From: JAWLFI01 sp964525165
GTDB taxonomy: Bacteria; Bacteroidota; Bacteroidia; Chitinophagales; Saprospiraceae
Assembly: GCA_964525165.1 (NCBI GenBank)
Contig: CAZGGG010000017.1
Span: 1 to 50,430 of the forward strand
Direction: 5' to 3'
Length of the DNA: 50,430 nucleotides
Shown: positions 1-8,476 of the stretch, piece by piece
How positions within the stretch are numbered: the stretch's first letter is position 1
Layout: each line of letters begins with the position of its first letter
The notes under the pieces: model-generated
What the model was told of the DNA's origin: nothing
Databases searched by the model: none
What the model saw: only the letters and a program-made list of their open reading frames with translations
Position numbers and translations under genes: made by a program

Positions 1-295
1 ATCTTCCATTCACCGCAATTCACCTCTTCCCATCCAAATACCCAAATAATCGAATAACCAAGCCACCCTTCTCATCCGCTAAAGCGGACGCGGTCCCCCT
101 CATCTGATCACTGAAAACTGATCATTGATCTCTTTTCACAAATAATCATATAATCATTCTCATCTCTCTCACCTTTCTCATCCGCTAAAGCGGACACGGC
201 CCCATCATCTAATCTCTAATAACCGTATTGAGCTTTCGGCATCTTCCATTCACCGCAATTCACCTCTTCCCATCCAAATACCCAAATAATCGAAT
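1..295. repeat. Partial long direct repeat with internal short repeats
   Basis: Bases 1-55 recur without a mismatch at 241-295, so the spacing is 240 bases and the window probably begins inside a tandem or dispersed repeat that continues to the left. Inside it, a 19-base word containing the near-palindrome TCCGCTAAAGCGGA occurs at 71-89 and again at 177-195. No open frame of note lies in this stretch. Whether it is a true tandem array, a dispersed intergenic element or an assembly-edge effect cannot be told from one and a quarter copies. Confidence 0.7.
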
Positions 296-304
296 CATCA
301 AAAG

Positions 305-913
305 CTAGGGCGTAAAAATATAATTCCCGCTCACCCCGCAATAAGGTGGACAAGGATTGGTCGCCTCCGCAGTACCCCCGTTGGTCAGACCCTGAATGGT
401 TCCACTCTCAAAATTCACAGCTTCCATCTCCATAGAAAGCGCTTCCCCTGATTGACTGGGTGTGATTCGGACAGCATTCGCCCCACGATTTTCCAGCAAG
501 CTTTCGATCTCATTTCTGCTGAAATCCACAGCATATTGGTGAAAACTGCTGTTATAGATTTCTTCACAACGCTTCCGAGCTTTACTATCCGAAATACGAT
601 CGGTTTTGATCCTACCGTCTACGATACCTTGACTGACTAAGTAGGGAGAAAAGTTAAACCACCCCTCATTCATGTCCGCCCCTTTTGAGGTCGCGATAGC
701 CATCAACTCGACTTTTCCATTGTTAAGCGTGTTGTACACGCGAATTCCATCACAATTATTTTGATCTAACATATCGCGTATACTGTTCGCATCAAATACA
801 GCTTCTTGAAAGCCGGGATCTCCCGAAAACAGGATTGTAGAGAATGATCCGCCGAAAGCCACGAATACTAAGCTGAGTAATAACATTTTGATTTCCATAG
901 GTAAAACTTGCAT
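305..913 (-). CDS. Secreted small protein with C-terminal PCPPYCG motif (paralogue A)
   Basis: No named family recognised. The 202-residue product has an N-terminal hydrophobic stretch (about residues 6-28, with Met at residue 6 as an alternative start at 898) that looks like a signal peptide or anchor. It is clearly homologous to the protein at 2902-3519: shared blocks are a CDGIR/CSGIR segment followed by a KGADMN/GNADMN segment, a VxRITP/IKVTP strand and an LSMEMEA/LSMKIEA strand. Both end in the same tail, PCPPYCG plus a few aromatic residues. The gene is divergent from the adenylate cyclase at 1006, with a perfect inverted repeat between them. The CPPYC pair could form a disulfide, bind metal or be a processing signal; this is inference. 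Confidence 0.8.
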   Translation of the reverse strand: MQVLPMEIKMLLLSLVFVAFGGSFSTILFSGDPGFQEAVFDANSIRDMLDQNNCDGIRVYNTLNNGKVELMAIATSKGADMNEGWFNFSPYLVSQGIVDGRIKTDRISDSKARKRCEEIYNSSFHQYAVDFSRNEIESLLENRGANAVRITPSQSGEALSMEMEAVNFESGTIQGLTNGGTAEATNPCPPYCGVSGNYIFTP

Positions 914-963
914 GTTTTAAACAATGACTTTTTAAAAAAGTCAAATTCATTTTAGGGAGGGTC

Positions 964-981
964 AATAGTAAATATACTATT
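964..981. promoter_or_regulatory. Palindrome between divergent genes, candidate operator
   Basis: AATAGTA-AATA-TACTATT is a perfect 7-4-7 inverted repeat in the 92-base divergent region between the CPPYCG protein and the adenylate cyclase, 24 bases before the GTG codon at 1006. Position and symmetry suit a dimeric regulator controlling one or both genes. No regulator gene lies next to it. Confidence 0.4.
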
Positions 982-1005
982 ATTGTAGGAAAGGGAAGTT
1001 GAAAG

Positions 1006-2868
1006 GTGTTTCAGAGCACCTACATGACCATGCAAGGAACTAAACATTTAGGACTGAGGGGCTTGTTTGTCATCTTATTGATGATACTCCTTCTTATGCC
1101 CAAGCGAATCTGGGCTTCCGAACCCTCTGACTCTCTTTCTTATCAAGGCTTTCTGGCAGCAGCTGATTCTGCAAAAGTGCAAGGTGATTATATCCGCGCA
1201 CTCAAACATTTGAACGCGGCGCGCCTCAGCGCTCAAAAGAGTGGGTATCAAGAAGCGGAATTAGACATCTTAATTGATGCGGCCATTCTCCGATTGACGA
1301 TGAGCCAATTTGATCTTGCATTAGATCTCCTTTTCTCAGCAGAACAACTCAGTATATCCTTAAATGATAGTGTGGCACAAGCTGAGGTATACAATACCAT
1401 TGGTGCCAATTATCATATGCAGGATGAATTTGAAAAAGCCGCTGATTACTACGAAACCAGTAGTGAGTTCTATCTTGCCCTGGATAAAAAACCGTCCATT
1501 GCACGAGCGTATAATAATATTGGCGTGCTGTGGAAAGACCGAAAAGACCCCGTGAAAGCCTTGGACTTTCACAGAAAAAGTCTGGCCATTTGGGAAGAGT
1601 TAAATGAGAAAAGTTGGATTCGCGTCACGAAAGGCCACATTGGAGCCGCGCATAAATCACTAGGAAATCTGGATTCTGCAACCTATTACTTCATGGATAT
1701 CATTCAAGATATCGAAGCCGACCAGGAGTTCCAGACGATGGCCACCATCTATTCTGAATTAGGAGCCATTTCTTTAGAAAAGAAGAAATATCGAAGCGCG
1801 CGCGATTGGTGTTTAAAAGGTTTTCGACTAGCCACGAAAGTCAATATTGCTGATGTCCTCTTAAACAATTGTGAGTGCCTGTATAAGGCTTATGAAAATT
1901 TAAACCAGAATGCCGAGGCTTTACGGTATTACAAGTTGTTTGCCTCTTATCAAGACTCCATATACAATGAATCAAAAGCAAAGGAGATCACAAGGATCGA
2001 GATGGCCCATCAGTTCGAACGTCAACAAATAGAAGACAGTCTGCGAAGGCAACAGGCACAGCTCATCATGGACTTAAAACATCAGGAAGAATTGGCAGAA
2101 GAAAGAAGTGACCGGAATATTGCCTTAAGCATAGGTTTGATCATTTTGTTACTTGCCGGAGGTCTGTTCAGTAGATTGCAATACGTTCGAAAAACTCAAA
2201 AAGTCATTAAAAAGGAAAGAGATCGGTCCGATGAGCTCCTTCTGAATATTCTTCCGGCTGAAATTGCCGATGAACTCAAGCAAAATGGGAAGGCCAAGGC
2301 AAAAAGATTTGAAGAAGCATCCATTTTGTTTACCGACTTTATCCAATTTACAGCCACAGCCGCTCAAATGTCGGCCTCTGCCGTCGTTGAAGAAATCAAC
2401 AACTGTTTTACGGCCTTTGACCAGATTTGCGAAAAGCATGGCATTGAGAAAATCAAAACCATCGGAGATGCCTATATGGCCGCCGGAGGTATTCCTGTGC
2501 CTAACCCCCATGCCACATTATCTCTGGTTCATGCAGCCCTGGAAATGCAAGAGTTTGTGCAACAACGAGCTCGTGAACGAGCTGAGCAGAACCTTCCTGC
2601 TTTTAAAATGCGCGCCGGCATCCATTTGGGCCCCATCGTTGCCGGTGTCGTCGGAGTGAAAAAATTTCAATACGATATCTGGGGGGATACCGTCAATACT
2701 GCCAGCCGCATGGAAAGCTGCAGTGCTGACGGAATGGTAAATGTAAGTCAGGTCGTTTACGAACACCTCAAAAATGAACCCGGCATTTCCTTTGATTACA
2801 GAGGTCGCATCAATGCCAAAGGAAAAGGAGAAATCGATATGTATTTTGTCTCCTCTGTAAGTACCTAA
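1006..2868 (+). CDS. TPR-containing class III adenylate cyclase
   Basis: Makes cAMP from ATP, probably in response to an extracytoplasmic protein-interaction signal. Order: signal or anchor segment (about 18-32), tetratricopeptide repeats (about 45-325), coiled coil (about 330-370), transmembrane helix (about 371-390), then a C-terminal class III cyclase domain (about 430-617) in the cytoplasm. Visible catalytic residues: metal-binding Asp444 (LFTDF) and Asp488 (IGDAY), purine-selecting Lys484 and Asp557 (YDIWG), transition-state Asn564 and Arg568. Lys plus Asp at the selecting positions fits ATP rather than GTP. The start given is a GTG preceded by a purine-rich stretch; ATG codons at 1024 and 1030 would remove only 6-8 residues. 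It is flanked on both sides by homologous CPPYCG proteins. Confidence 0.93.
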   Translation: MFQSTYMTMQGTKHLGLRGLFVILLMILLLMPKRIWASEPSDSLSYQGFLAAADSAKVQGDYIRALKHLNAARLSAQKSGYQEAELDILIDAAILRLTMSQFDLALDLLFSAEQLSISLNDSVAQAEVYNTIGANYHMQDEFEKAADYYETSSEFYLALDKKPSIARAYNNIGVLWKDRKDPVKALDFHRKSLAIWEELNEKSWIRVTKGHIGAAHKSLGNLDSATYYFMDIIQDIEADQEFQTMATIYSELGAISLEKKKYRSARDWCLKGFRLATKVNIADVLLNNCECLYKAYENLNQNAEALRYYKLFASYQDSIYNESKAKEITRIEMAHQFERQQIEDSLRRQQAQLIMDLKHQEELAEERSDRNIALSIGLIILLLAGGLFSRLQYVRKTQKVIKKERDRSDELLLNILPAEIADELKQNGKAKAKRFEEASILFTDFIQFTATAAQMSASAVVEEINNCFTAFDQICEKHGIEKIKTIGDAYMAAGGIPVPNPHATLSLVHAALEMQEFVQQRARERAEQNLPAFKMRAGIHLGPIVAGVVGVKKFQYDIWGDTVNTASRMESCSADGMVNVSQVVYEHLKNEPGISFDYRGRINAKGKGEIDMYFVSSVST

Positions 2869-2901
2869 GTAAGTATCTCTGAACTATCCCTCATAAGAAG
2901 C

Positions 2902-3519
2902 TTAATACACATAGTCATCTTTGAAACCGCAATAAGGCGGGCAGGGTGTGATCGCAATAAAGGATGCACCTTGGGGCGCACTGATCATCATGCTTTTGGC
3001 TTGGGTGGAGGAGCTGTCCTGATCGTCAGCTTTCTTTTTACTATCTGTTTCTGCTATCACCGGTGTCTTTTTAGGCGGGACATATGCCTCAATTTTCATT
3101 GATAATTCACCATTTGTATTAGTTGCAGGTGTAACTTTTATAGCTGTCACACCATTCATACCGAGCAAAAAATCCAAAGCGACCTTGTCAAAATGCACGC
3201 AATATCGATATATATTCTTTTGATCATCCAAGGCTTTCACCAGCTCTTTTGCTTCATTCTTTTTAATTTTATGAGCCGCAGCAGCTAACCCCCTGGATAC
3301 ATTATAAAAATTATTATCCCTAAAAAGTCCCCAACGATTCATATCCGCATTCCCTCTGATGGCAACAGCCATCAAATTGACCGTTGAATCTTGAAATATA
3401 TTATAAAAGCGAATACCACTGCATTTTTTCCTTTTAAGAATATTTCTGAGATCATTAGAACGAAAAAAGACTTCAGTAAAGCCTACATTGGGGGTGGAAC
3501 TGCTTGGATGAGTACTCAT
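2902..3519 (-). CDS. Small protein with C-terminal PCPPYCG motif (paralogue B)
   Basis: Paralogue of the protein at 305-913, converging on the end of the adenylate cyclase gene. It lacks an obvious signal peptide when started at the ATG at 3519; a TTG at 3558 would extend it by 13 polar residues. The conserved core covers about residues 10-130; it is followed by a Lys/Asp/Ser-rich linker (about 140-175), then a tail TPCPPYCG ending in an acidic-aromatic tip. The linker plus conserved tail looks like a structural domain carrying a C-terminal signal or metal/disulfide motif. Function unknown. Two diverged copies around one cyclase suggest a local duplication and a functional link to that cyclase; the link is inference. 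Confidence 0.75.
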   Translation of the reverse strand: MSTHPSSSTPNVGFTEVFFRSNDLRNILKRKKCSGIRFYNIFQDSTVNLMAVAIRGNADMNRWGLFRDNNFYNVSRGLAAAAHKIKKNEAKELVKALDDQKNIYRYCVHFDKVALDFLLGMNGVTAIKVTPATNTNGELSMKIEAYVPPKKTPVIAETDSKKKADDQDSSSTQAKSMMISAPQGASFIAITPCPPYCGFKDDYVY

Positions 3520-3709
3520 TTGATTAGTATTTGGATGAAGTGTAAGAGATGCGTACAATCATGATGCTATAAGAAAAGCCTACCTAATAAATATAGAACT
3601 ATTTTGGAAATATTTGAACACCAGCACTTTACGCCTACACAAAAAATGATCCGCCATACGCCCATGCAGATATTTGTAGCATTCGTTTTACTAAATATTT
3701 TAAATGCTT

Positions 3710-3745
3710 TTGATTAAATTTTAATCAATTGATTATTTTTTAATC
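3710..3745. repeat. AT-rich double palindrome (3'-end element, copy 1)
   Basis: TTGATTAAA-T-TTTAATCAA is a perfect 9-1-9 inverted repeat (3710-3728), followed by a second imperfect stem GATTA/TAATC (3731-3745). A nearly identical pair occurs at 17331-17370 and a looser relative at 29301-29321. All three lie at the 3' ends of genes; this one is about 80 bases past the stop codon of the minus-strand DUF4386 gene. A terminator or 3'-processing element is the simplest reading. Confidence 0.5.
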
Positions 3746-3805
3746 TTTAAGGGTGGTTTTCTTTGCCCATTTAAAAAGAAAAAGATACTGCAGGAAAGGT
3801 CTTCT

Positions 3806-4534
3806 TTATTTTTTTGATAGGGCTGAAATATCTTTTTGCTTACCTCCTTTCAGAATTAACCAAAACGCCAGACCCAACTCTGAAAGGGTCATCGGCAAAA
3901 TAAATATGTTTTCAGCCAATATCCACCCACCCTCAGATGCCAGTCCGAGGGCTTTAGCGGTATGCAATAAAACATAACCTGCTCCTCCCATCCACAATAA
4001 ATAAGCCCACATATGAGGTACATGCGATTGATAAACCAAATTGCCTAAAACAAGGAGATGAAATCCAAATACAATCAACCCCAGATTCCATTGCGCCTCA
4101 AAAGATTGCATAAATACCTCCACCCGCTCTGCACCTTCGAGCGTAGCACTCCCATTAAATGATTGTAGGAGCGACAAAATATCTGCAAAGTTCAAGATGG
4201 CCGAGGCCAAAAACAAACTGTAAGCTATTCGAAGGCTACCCATCAAAATGGCCTTCGTAAGGTCTACCCCGCGAAAAAATCTATATAAAGACCAGGACAC
4301 CAATAGATCTAATAAAAGAATCCCGACCCATCCGGCCACCGATAATCGAAATAGTCCTATGGAAGCCTGTATTTGTTGCAAGCTTAATAACGGATCTCCT
4401 TCTACCCTCCATTGCGATGGCACATAACCGTAACTAAACCCGGCCAACAATGCCATAAACAATATACCATATCCTGACACCAGCGCCATTCTTCGGGCCT
4501 GTTGGTTTTGAAATTTAAGTTGAATCATTTTCAT
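3806..4534 (-). CDS. DUF4386 family membrane protein (second copy)
   Basis: A 242-residue integral membrane protein with about six hydrophobic helices, matching the DUF4386 family: the order is helix 1 (about 18-38), an extracytoplasmic loop, a helix pair with a conserved L-x-D-x-L segment, then three further helices. It starts 5 bases after the stop of the homologous gene at 4540, so the two are tandem duplicates in one transcript with the oxidoreductase at 5229. DUF4386 proteins have no proven biochemical role. Their recurring association with oxidoreductases and AraC/TPR regulators suggests a membrane component of a stress or quinone-related function; that is inference. Confidence 0.85.
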   Translation of the reverse strand: MKMIQLKFQNQQARRMALVSGYGILFMALLAGFSYGYVPSQWRVEGDPLLSLQQIQASIGLFRLSVAGWVGILLLDLLVSWSLYRFFRGVDLTKAILMGSLRIAYSLFLASAILNFADILSLLQSFNGSATLEGAERVEVFMQSFEAQWNLGLIVFGFHLLVLGNLVYQSHVPHMWAYLLWMGGAGYVLLHTAKALGLASEGGWILAENIFILPMTLSELGLAFWLILKGGKQKDISALSKK

Positions 4535-4539
4535 TCATT

Positions 4540-5232
4540 TTAAGATGTACGAATACCTTTGACCAATAGCCAAATGGTCAAACTGAACTCACCCAGCACC
4601 GCAGGAATCAGCACGATATATTCCAATACCGGCGACCATGCCGCATAATTTTGTAGTAATGCCTGTGCACTACTATCAATCAAATACCCGATACCGGCAG
4701 TCATCATCAATATTCCTATCCAGGAAGGAAAGAGCCGGGATGTGACCAACAGATAGCCCAACAAGCACAAATGCAAGCCAAAAAAGACCAGACCAATCAT
4801 CCAGATCGTTTGGAAGGACTCAAATTGAGTGTATACTTGAAAGCTCAGCCAATCCGGACTTCCTCCGGCGAAAGAGCGACTTTCGAGCAAGGGAAGCACC
4901 TGATATAAAGACGTTAAAGCAACTGCAAAAAGGGTCCCATTGACCAGTCGTAAAGAGGCAGAGAGCAAAGCGGTGGCAGGATAATCTTCCTTGAAAAAGT
5001 AGTACAACGGCACCACCAAAATCACATCTGCCAATACCATCAAAAGAAAAGCCCAAAGCCCGAGTTGAAAAGCGTTTTCGTTTTGTATGACCCGCTCAAA
5101 TGTACCCTCAACAGCACCTGCTTCATAAATGGACTCCAACACGGAGAAATTGGCATAAACTCCGGTGATAAAAATGACAAGATACCCGAGCCCGGCTCCA
5201 TGGGCCATGCGTTTCAAACTTTGCGTTTTCAT
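4540..5232 (-). CDS. DUF4386 family membrane protein (first copy)
   Basis: A 230-residue multi-pass membrane protein of DUF4386, homologous to the next gene downstream. Hydrophobic helices lie at about residues 12-28, 55-75, 85-105, 140-165, 170-190 and 200-222. Its start codon overlaps the stop of the upstream oxidoreductase gene in an ATGA arrangement, a strong sign of translational coupling and a single operon. No catalytic motif is visible. Confidence 0.87.
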   Translation of the reverse strand: MKTQSLKRMAHGAGLGYLVIFITGVYANFSVLESIYEAGAVEGTFERVIQNENAFQLGLWAFLLMVLADVILVVPLYYFFKEDYPATALLSASLRLVNGTLFAVALTSLYQVLPLLESRSFAGGSPDWLSFQVYTQFESFQTIWMIGLVFFGLHLCLLGYLLVTSRLFPSWIGILMMTAGIGYLIDSSAQALLQNYAAWSPVLEYIVLIPAVLGEFSLTIWLLVKGIRTS

Positions 5233-6227
5233 ATTGCAGCATTTAAATGTGTGATGATGAGATTGCCCTTTTTTCTTCCTGTGTCGACATAGGTATGTGC
5301 CGCCGCTACTTTTTCAAGAGGAAATTGTCGATCGATGACCAATTGTAGTTTCCCATCTCGATATAAATCCAATAATGATTGCAGCATGGCTTTTAATTCC
5401 GCCGGCTTTCGTAAGCCTGTTGCTGCAAACTTTGCCTTGGGGCCTTTGCTCCATGAAGTCCGGATCATTTGTACCAACAATGAGAAACTCAGTACAGGCG
5501 ATAGATAAAGTCCTTGAGGCTTCAATTTTCTTTTTGCTTCCGCAAAAGGGATCTTGCCGACGGTATCATAGATAAGGTCATACTTCTCTGAAAGAGCTGA
5601 AAAAGGTGTTTTGCTGTAATCAATCACCCGGTCTGCCCCGAGCGTACTCACTAAACCTACATTCCGCGTACTGCATACGCCAACGACTTCTGCCCCTTTT
5701 GCCTTGGCAATTTGAAGCGCGGCTGTTCCCAAACTGCCGGAAGCTCCATTGATCAACACCTTCTGACCGGCCTCTAATTGACCTAAGGAGAATAAAAAAT
5801 TGTAAGAGGTAAGCGGTCCATCTGTAAAGGTCGCCGCTTCCGCAAAGGGTAGCTCTTCCGGTTTGTGGAGGATGACCCCTTTTTCGGATACACAAACATA
5901 TTCTGCATTGGTACCTCCCTCTAAAGCCGTCTCACCGAAAACAGCATCCCCCACAGCAAAAGATGAGACTTTATATCCTATAGCCGTTACGATACCTGAA
6001 AAGCCCGTACCGGGTGTGGCATGTTTGGGTTTCCTGAGTCCATTGAATAATCTTCCGACATAAGGCTTCCCGGTTCGCATCATGGTATCTGCACGAGTAA
6101 CTGTGCTGTAATGAATACGGACCAGTATTTGATCCTCCTTAGGCTGAGGAATAGCAATGGTTTCCCATTCAAAGACTTCCGGTCCTCCATAGGCCTTGGC
6201 TCTGATAGCTTTCATTTCTGTGGTCAT
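5229..6227 (-). CDS. Zinc-free medium-chain NAD(P)-dependent oxidoreductase
   Basis: Member of the quinone oxidoreductase/zeta-crystallin-like branch of the medium-chain dehydrogenase superfamily, about 332 residues. The N-terminal GroES-like domain is followed by a Rossmann domain with the cofactor loop NGASGSLG; the zinc-ligand cysteines and histidines of true alcohol dehydrogenases are missing. Likely reduces quinones or activated double bonds with NADPH in the cytoplasm. The ATG at 6227 is preferred because it precedes the first family-typical strand; an upstream start at 6260 would add an unmatched tail. It is the first gene after the operator-like repeats at 6287-6330 and heads an operon with two DUF4386 genes. 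The 11-mer GCTTCCGCAAA occurs twice in it. Confidence 0.9.
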   Translation of the reverse strand: MTTEMKAIRAKAYGGPEVFEWETIAIPQPKEDQILVRIHYSTVTRADTMMRTGKPYVGRLFNGLRKPKHATPGTGFSGIVTAIGYKVSSFAVGDAVFGETALEGGTNAEYVCVSEKGVILHKPEELPFAEAATFTDGPLTSYNFLFSLGQLEAGQKVLINGASGSLGTAALQIAKAKGAEVVGVCSTRNVGLVSTLGADRVIDYSKTPFSALSEKYDLIYDTVGKIPFAEAKRKLKPQGLYLSPVLSFSLLVQMIRTSWSKGPKAKFAATGLRKPAELKAMLQSLLDLYRDGKLQLVIDRQFPLEKVAAAHTYVDTGRKKGNLIITHLNAAI

Positions 6228-6286
6228 TTCAAATACTTTTTGGATGAAGTGATACCACAAAACAATAGCAATGGAGCCGACCGTAC

Positions 6287-6330
6287 GTTCGGAATTTTCC
6301 GCTATCGGTTCGGAATTATAATCCCGAACT
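6287..6330. promoter_or_regulatory. Direct-repeat operator candidate for the upstream AraC regulator
   Basis: GTTCGGAATT occurs at 6287-6296 and again at 6308-6317, exactly 21 bases apart (two helical turns). A third, inverted near-copy (ATCCCGAAC) follows at 6321-6329. The sites lie 60-105 bases before the oxidoreductase start and just after the AraC regulator gene. Direct repeats one or two turns apart are the usual layout of AraC/XylS operators, so this is probably where the regulator at 6373 acts. Confidence 0.5.
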
Positions 6331-6372
6331 TATTTCCTCCGCTTTTTTGCCGAAAGGCAGAACAAAACAGAT

Positions 6373-8148
6373 CTACTGCTGTCGTAAATACTGACTAGGC
6401 GTGACGCCTTCCGACTTTTTAAAGTAGGTGTTGAAAACCGTTTTGGAGTTGAAGCCGCTTTCGTAGGCCAGTCCGAGGATAGAGATGTGGGCATTGGAGG
6501 GGTCGATCGCCAGCGTCTTAAAATACTCCACTCGATAGCCATTCAGAAAATCGTTAAAATTCTTACCGAGACTGTCATTGAGCAGCCAGGACAGCTTATT
6601 GGGATGCAGATGAAGGCGCTCAGCAAGATCTTTCAAGCTAAGATTAGGGGTCAGAAAGGCTTGCTCCTCTTTCATGATACGCAGCAGTTGAGCAAGAGCC
6701 TCTTGGCGCTCTTGTGCATCCATCAGCTCTGAAGATTCTGAGGACGCATCTTGTTTCTGATTCGATGGGGATCCGAACAGAACTTTTTGGAATGCATGAA
6801 ATCGAGGATCTTTCTTTATGGGCTCCACGAGAGGGCTGTTATATGTGATCAGTAAGACGGAAGAACGGAATTGAATCGCTTTTTCCAACCAATCAAAAGC
6901 TGCATCAGCCTCCTGAGCAAAAATGTGTGCCAAAAAACGGTAGGAATGTGCCTGAAAAGCAGATCGGTCACGGGAGCGATCCATCAATGAAGATATATAT
7001 GTAGAGGCACTATCTGTTTTTTGCCGTAAGGCGCACAGGGTCCTCAATCCCAAATATTCGTCTTTCGGAAGCAATTCTTGCGCATCCTTCAATTCAGGAA
7101 GCAGCTGATCTGCTCTGTCAGTCAATAAGAGCACGTACGCGCGGGTGACCAGAGCAGGAATATTCATAGGGTTTTGTGCCAGTAGCTGATCAAAGATGGC
7201 TTCCGCTTGTGTATACTCTTTTGCATAGTAATGATACAAGCCCTTATAAAACAAGGTTTCCGGAGAAAGGGGGTTAATGCTCAATGCATAGGCCAATTGT
7301 TGCTCGGCAGCATCCCATTGCCGGGTCAGGGTATACATCATTGCCAAAAACTGTCGCGCTTCCGGATAGCCGGGCTTATGATCCAATGCTGTCAAGGTAT
7401 GCTCAAAAGCCACATTGAAATCACAATCGGTGAAAAACGAAAGATTGGCCAACTGATAATGAACACCCGGATGCTGAGGATCGAGTTCAAATGCCTTTAA
7501 TGTATGTGCCCTTGCTTTCTCCCAGGTCTCTGCTCGCGGTAAAAACTCAGTTGTCGCTAGAAAGCCATAGGCATCTGCCAAGCCGATATGGGATTCTACA
7601 TGTTGGGGGTCTATGGCTAAAGCCGCTTGAAAAAGGTCTGCCGCTTTCTGGACATCCTGGGGATTCCAAAGATTAAAATAGTATTTGGCCTTTAGGGAGT
7701 AAGCATAGGCATCCCAGCTTTGCGTTTGTGCCTGGACCAAATGTGATTGGATAGGAAAATGGCCAAACTGTTCCCTGACTTTTTCGGCAATCAACAAACT
7801 GATTTCATCCTGCAACTCAAAGATATTTTCAAGGGCTCGGTCCCAATTTTCCGACCAGTACAAGGTGTCTTCTTTAGCCTCGATCAAACGCGCCTGAATG
7901 CGTATTCTGCTGCCAGCGATACGGACAGAGCCTTCCAGTATGACCTGGGCGTTGAGCTCTTGGGCGATATCGTGTGCCGAGCGGTTTTGACCTTTAAACA
8001 GAAAAGAGGAAGTACGGGAGATGACCTTCAGTTTCGGCAACTTTGCCAGGGCATTGATGACATCATCGGTAATACCATCTGCTATATACTCTTGCTCCTC
8101 ATGGGCGGAGCTATTGACAAAGGGAAGGACGGCGAGGGTGACGGACAT
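6373..8148 (-). CDS. AraC-type regulator with TolB-like N-domain and TPR repeats
   Basis: A 591-residue fusion: residues 1-125 form the TolB/FlgO-like domain often found at the N terminus of TPR signalling proteins (starting LAVLPF), residues about 150-400 are tetratricopeptide repeats, and residues about 490-590 are an AraC-type double helix-turn-helix DNA-binding domain. Family members control nearby genes from sensed ligands or protein partners, but the ligand is unknown. No membrane segment is visible, so it should be cytoplasmic. It is co-oriented with the oxidoreductase and DUF4386 genes, 112 bases or more away, with operator-like repeats in the gap. Confidence 0.9.
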   Translation of the reverse strand: MSVTLAVLPFVNSSAHEEQEYIADGITDDVINALAKLPKLKVISRTSSFLFKGQNRSAHDIAQELNAQVILEGSVRIAGSRIRIQARLIEAKEDTLYWSENWDRALENIFELQDEISLLIAEKVREQFGHFPIQSHLVQAQTQSWDAYAYSLKAKYYFNLWNPQDVQKAADLFQAALAIDPQHVESHIGLADAYGFLATTEFLPRAETWEKARAHTLKAFELDPQHPGVHYQLANLSFFTDCDFNVAFEHTLTALDHKPGYPEARQFLAMMYTLTRQWDAAEQQLAYALSINPLSPETLFYKGLYHYYAKEYTQAEAIFDQLLAQNPMNIPALVTRAYVLLLTDRADQLLPELKDAQELLPKDEYLGLRTLCALRQKTDSASTYISSLMDRSRDRSAFQAHSYRFLAHIFAQEADAAFDWLEKAIQFRSSVLLITYNSPLVEPIKKDPRFHAFQKVLFGSPSNQKQDASSESSELMDAQERQEALAQLLRIMKEEQAFLTPNLSLKDLAERLHLHPNKLSWLLNDSLGKNFNDFLNGYRVEYFKTLAIDPSNAHISILGLAYESGFNSKTVFNTYFKKSEGVTPSQYLRQQ

Positions 8149-8220
8149 ACTGAAAATTAGGAAAAATCTGCTATTTGAAGCTTTTAGTTAGACCCATCTT
8201 TTGATATCATTGAGATAGAT

Positions 8221-8332
8221 GTCAGATTTTGTACGACCCTTTCAGGGTCAAGCACATAAAAGGCATCAGTAAGAAGCAAAATTCTAACCGGCGACCTCAT
8301 AGAGGTTTTATGTTTTTAACTCAAAATCTGAC
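8221..8332. repeat. MITE/REP-like element with 11-bp terminal inverted repeats
   Basis: This fills the middle of the 328-base gene-free stretch 8149-8476. GTCAGATTTTG at 8221-8231 is matched perfectly in inverted orientation at 8322-8332. Inside lie two compact hairpins: GACCCT-TTC-AGGGTC (8235-8249) and ACCTC-ATA-GAGGT (8294-8306). A 112-base element with terminal inverted repeats and internal stems resembles non-autonomous or REP-type intergenic elements. Only one copy is present in the window, so mobility is not shown. Confidence 0.45.
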
Positions 8333-8476
8333 TTTGAAGGGGTCGCAGTTTTCCAACCTAAGACCCTCAATCAATCTCCGCTCAGGAAGTTAAATCACCT
8401 GAAATAAATCTCAATAAGACACTTTTTCGAAACTATTATAGCTAAACATCGTAACTTACACGCAAAAGGAATAGTA

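Noticed and set aside
1..304. CRISPR array because of repeated words
   Set aside because: Only two copies of each repeat, with spacing of 240 and 106 bases and no uniform spacers or cas genes.
3753..3977. A 74-codon plus-strand frame
   Set aside because: Mostly antisense to the DUF4386 gene; no start context and no motif.
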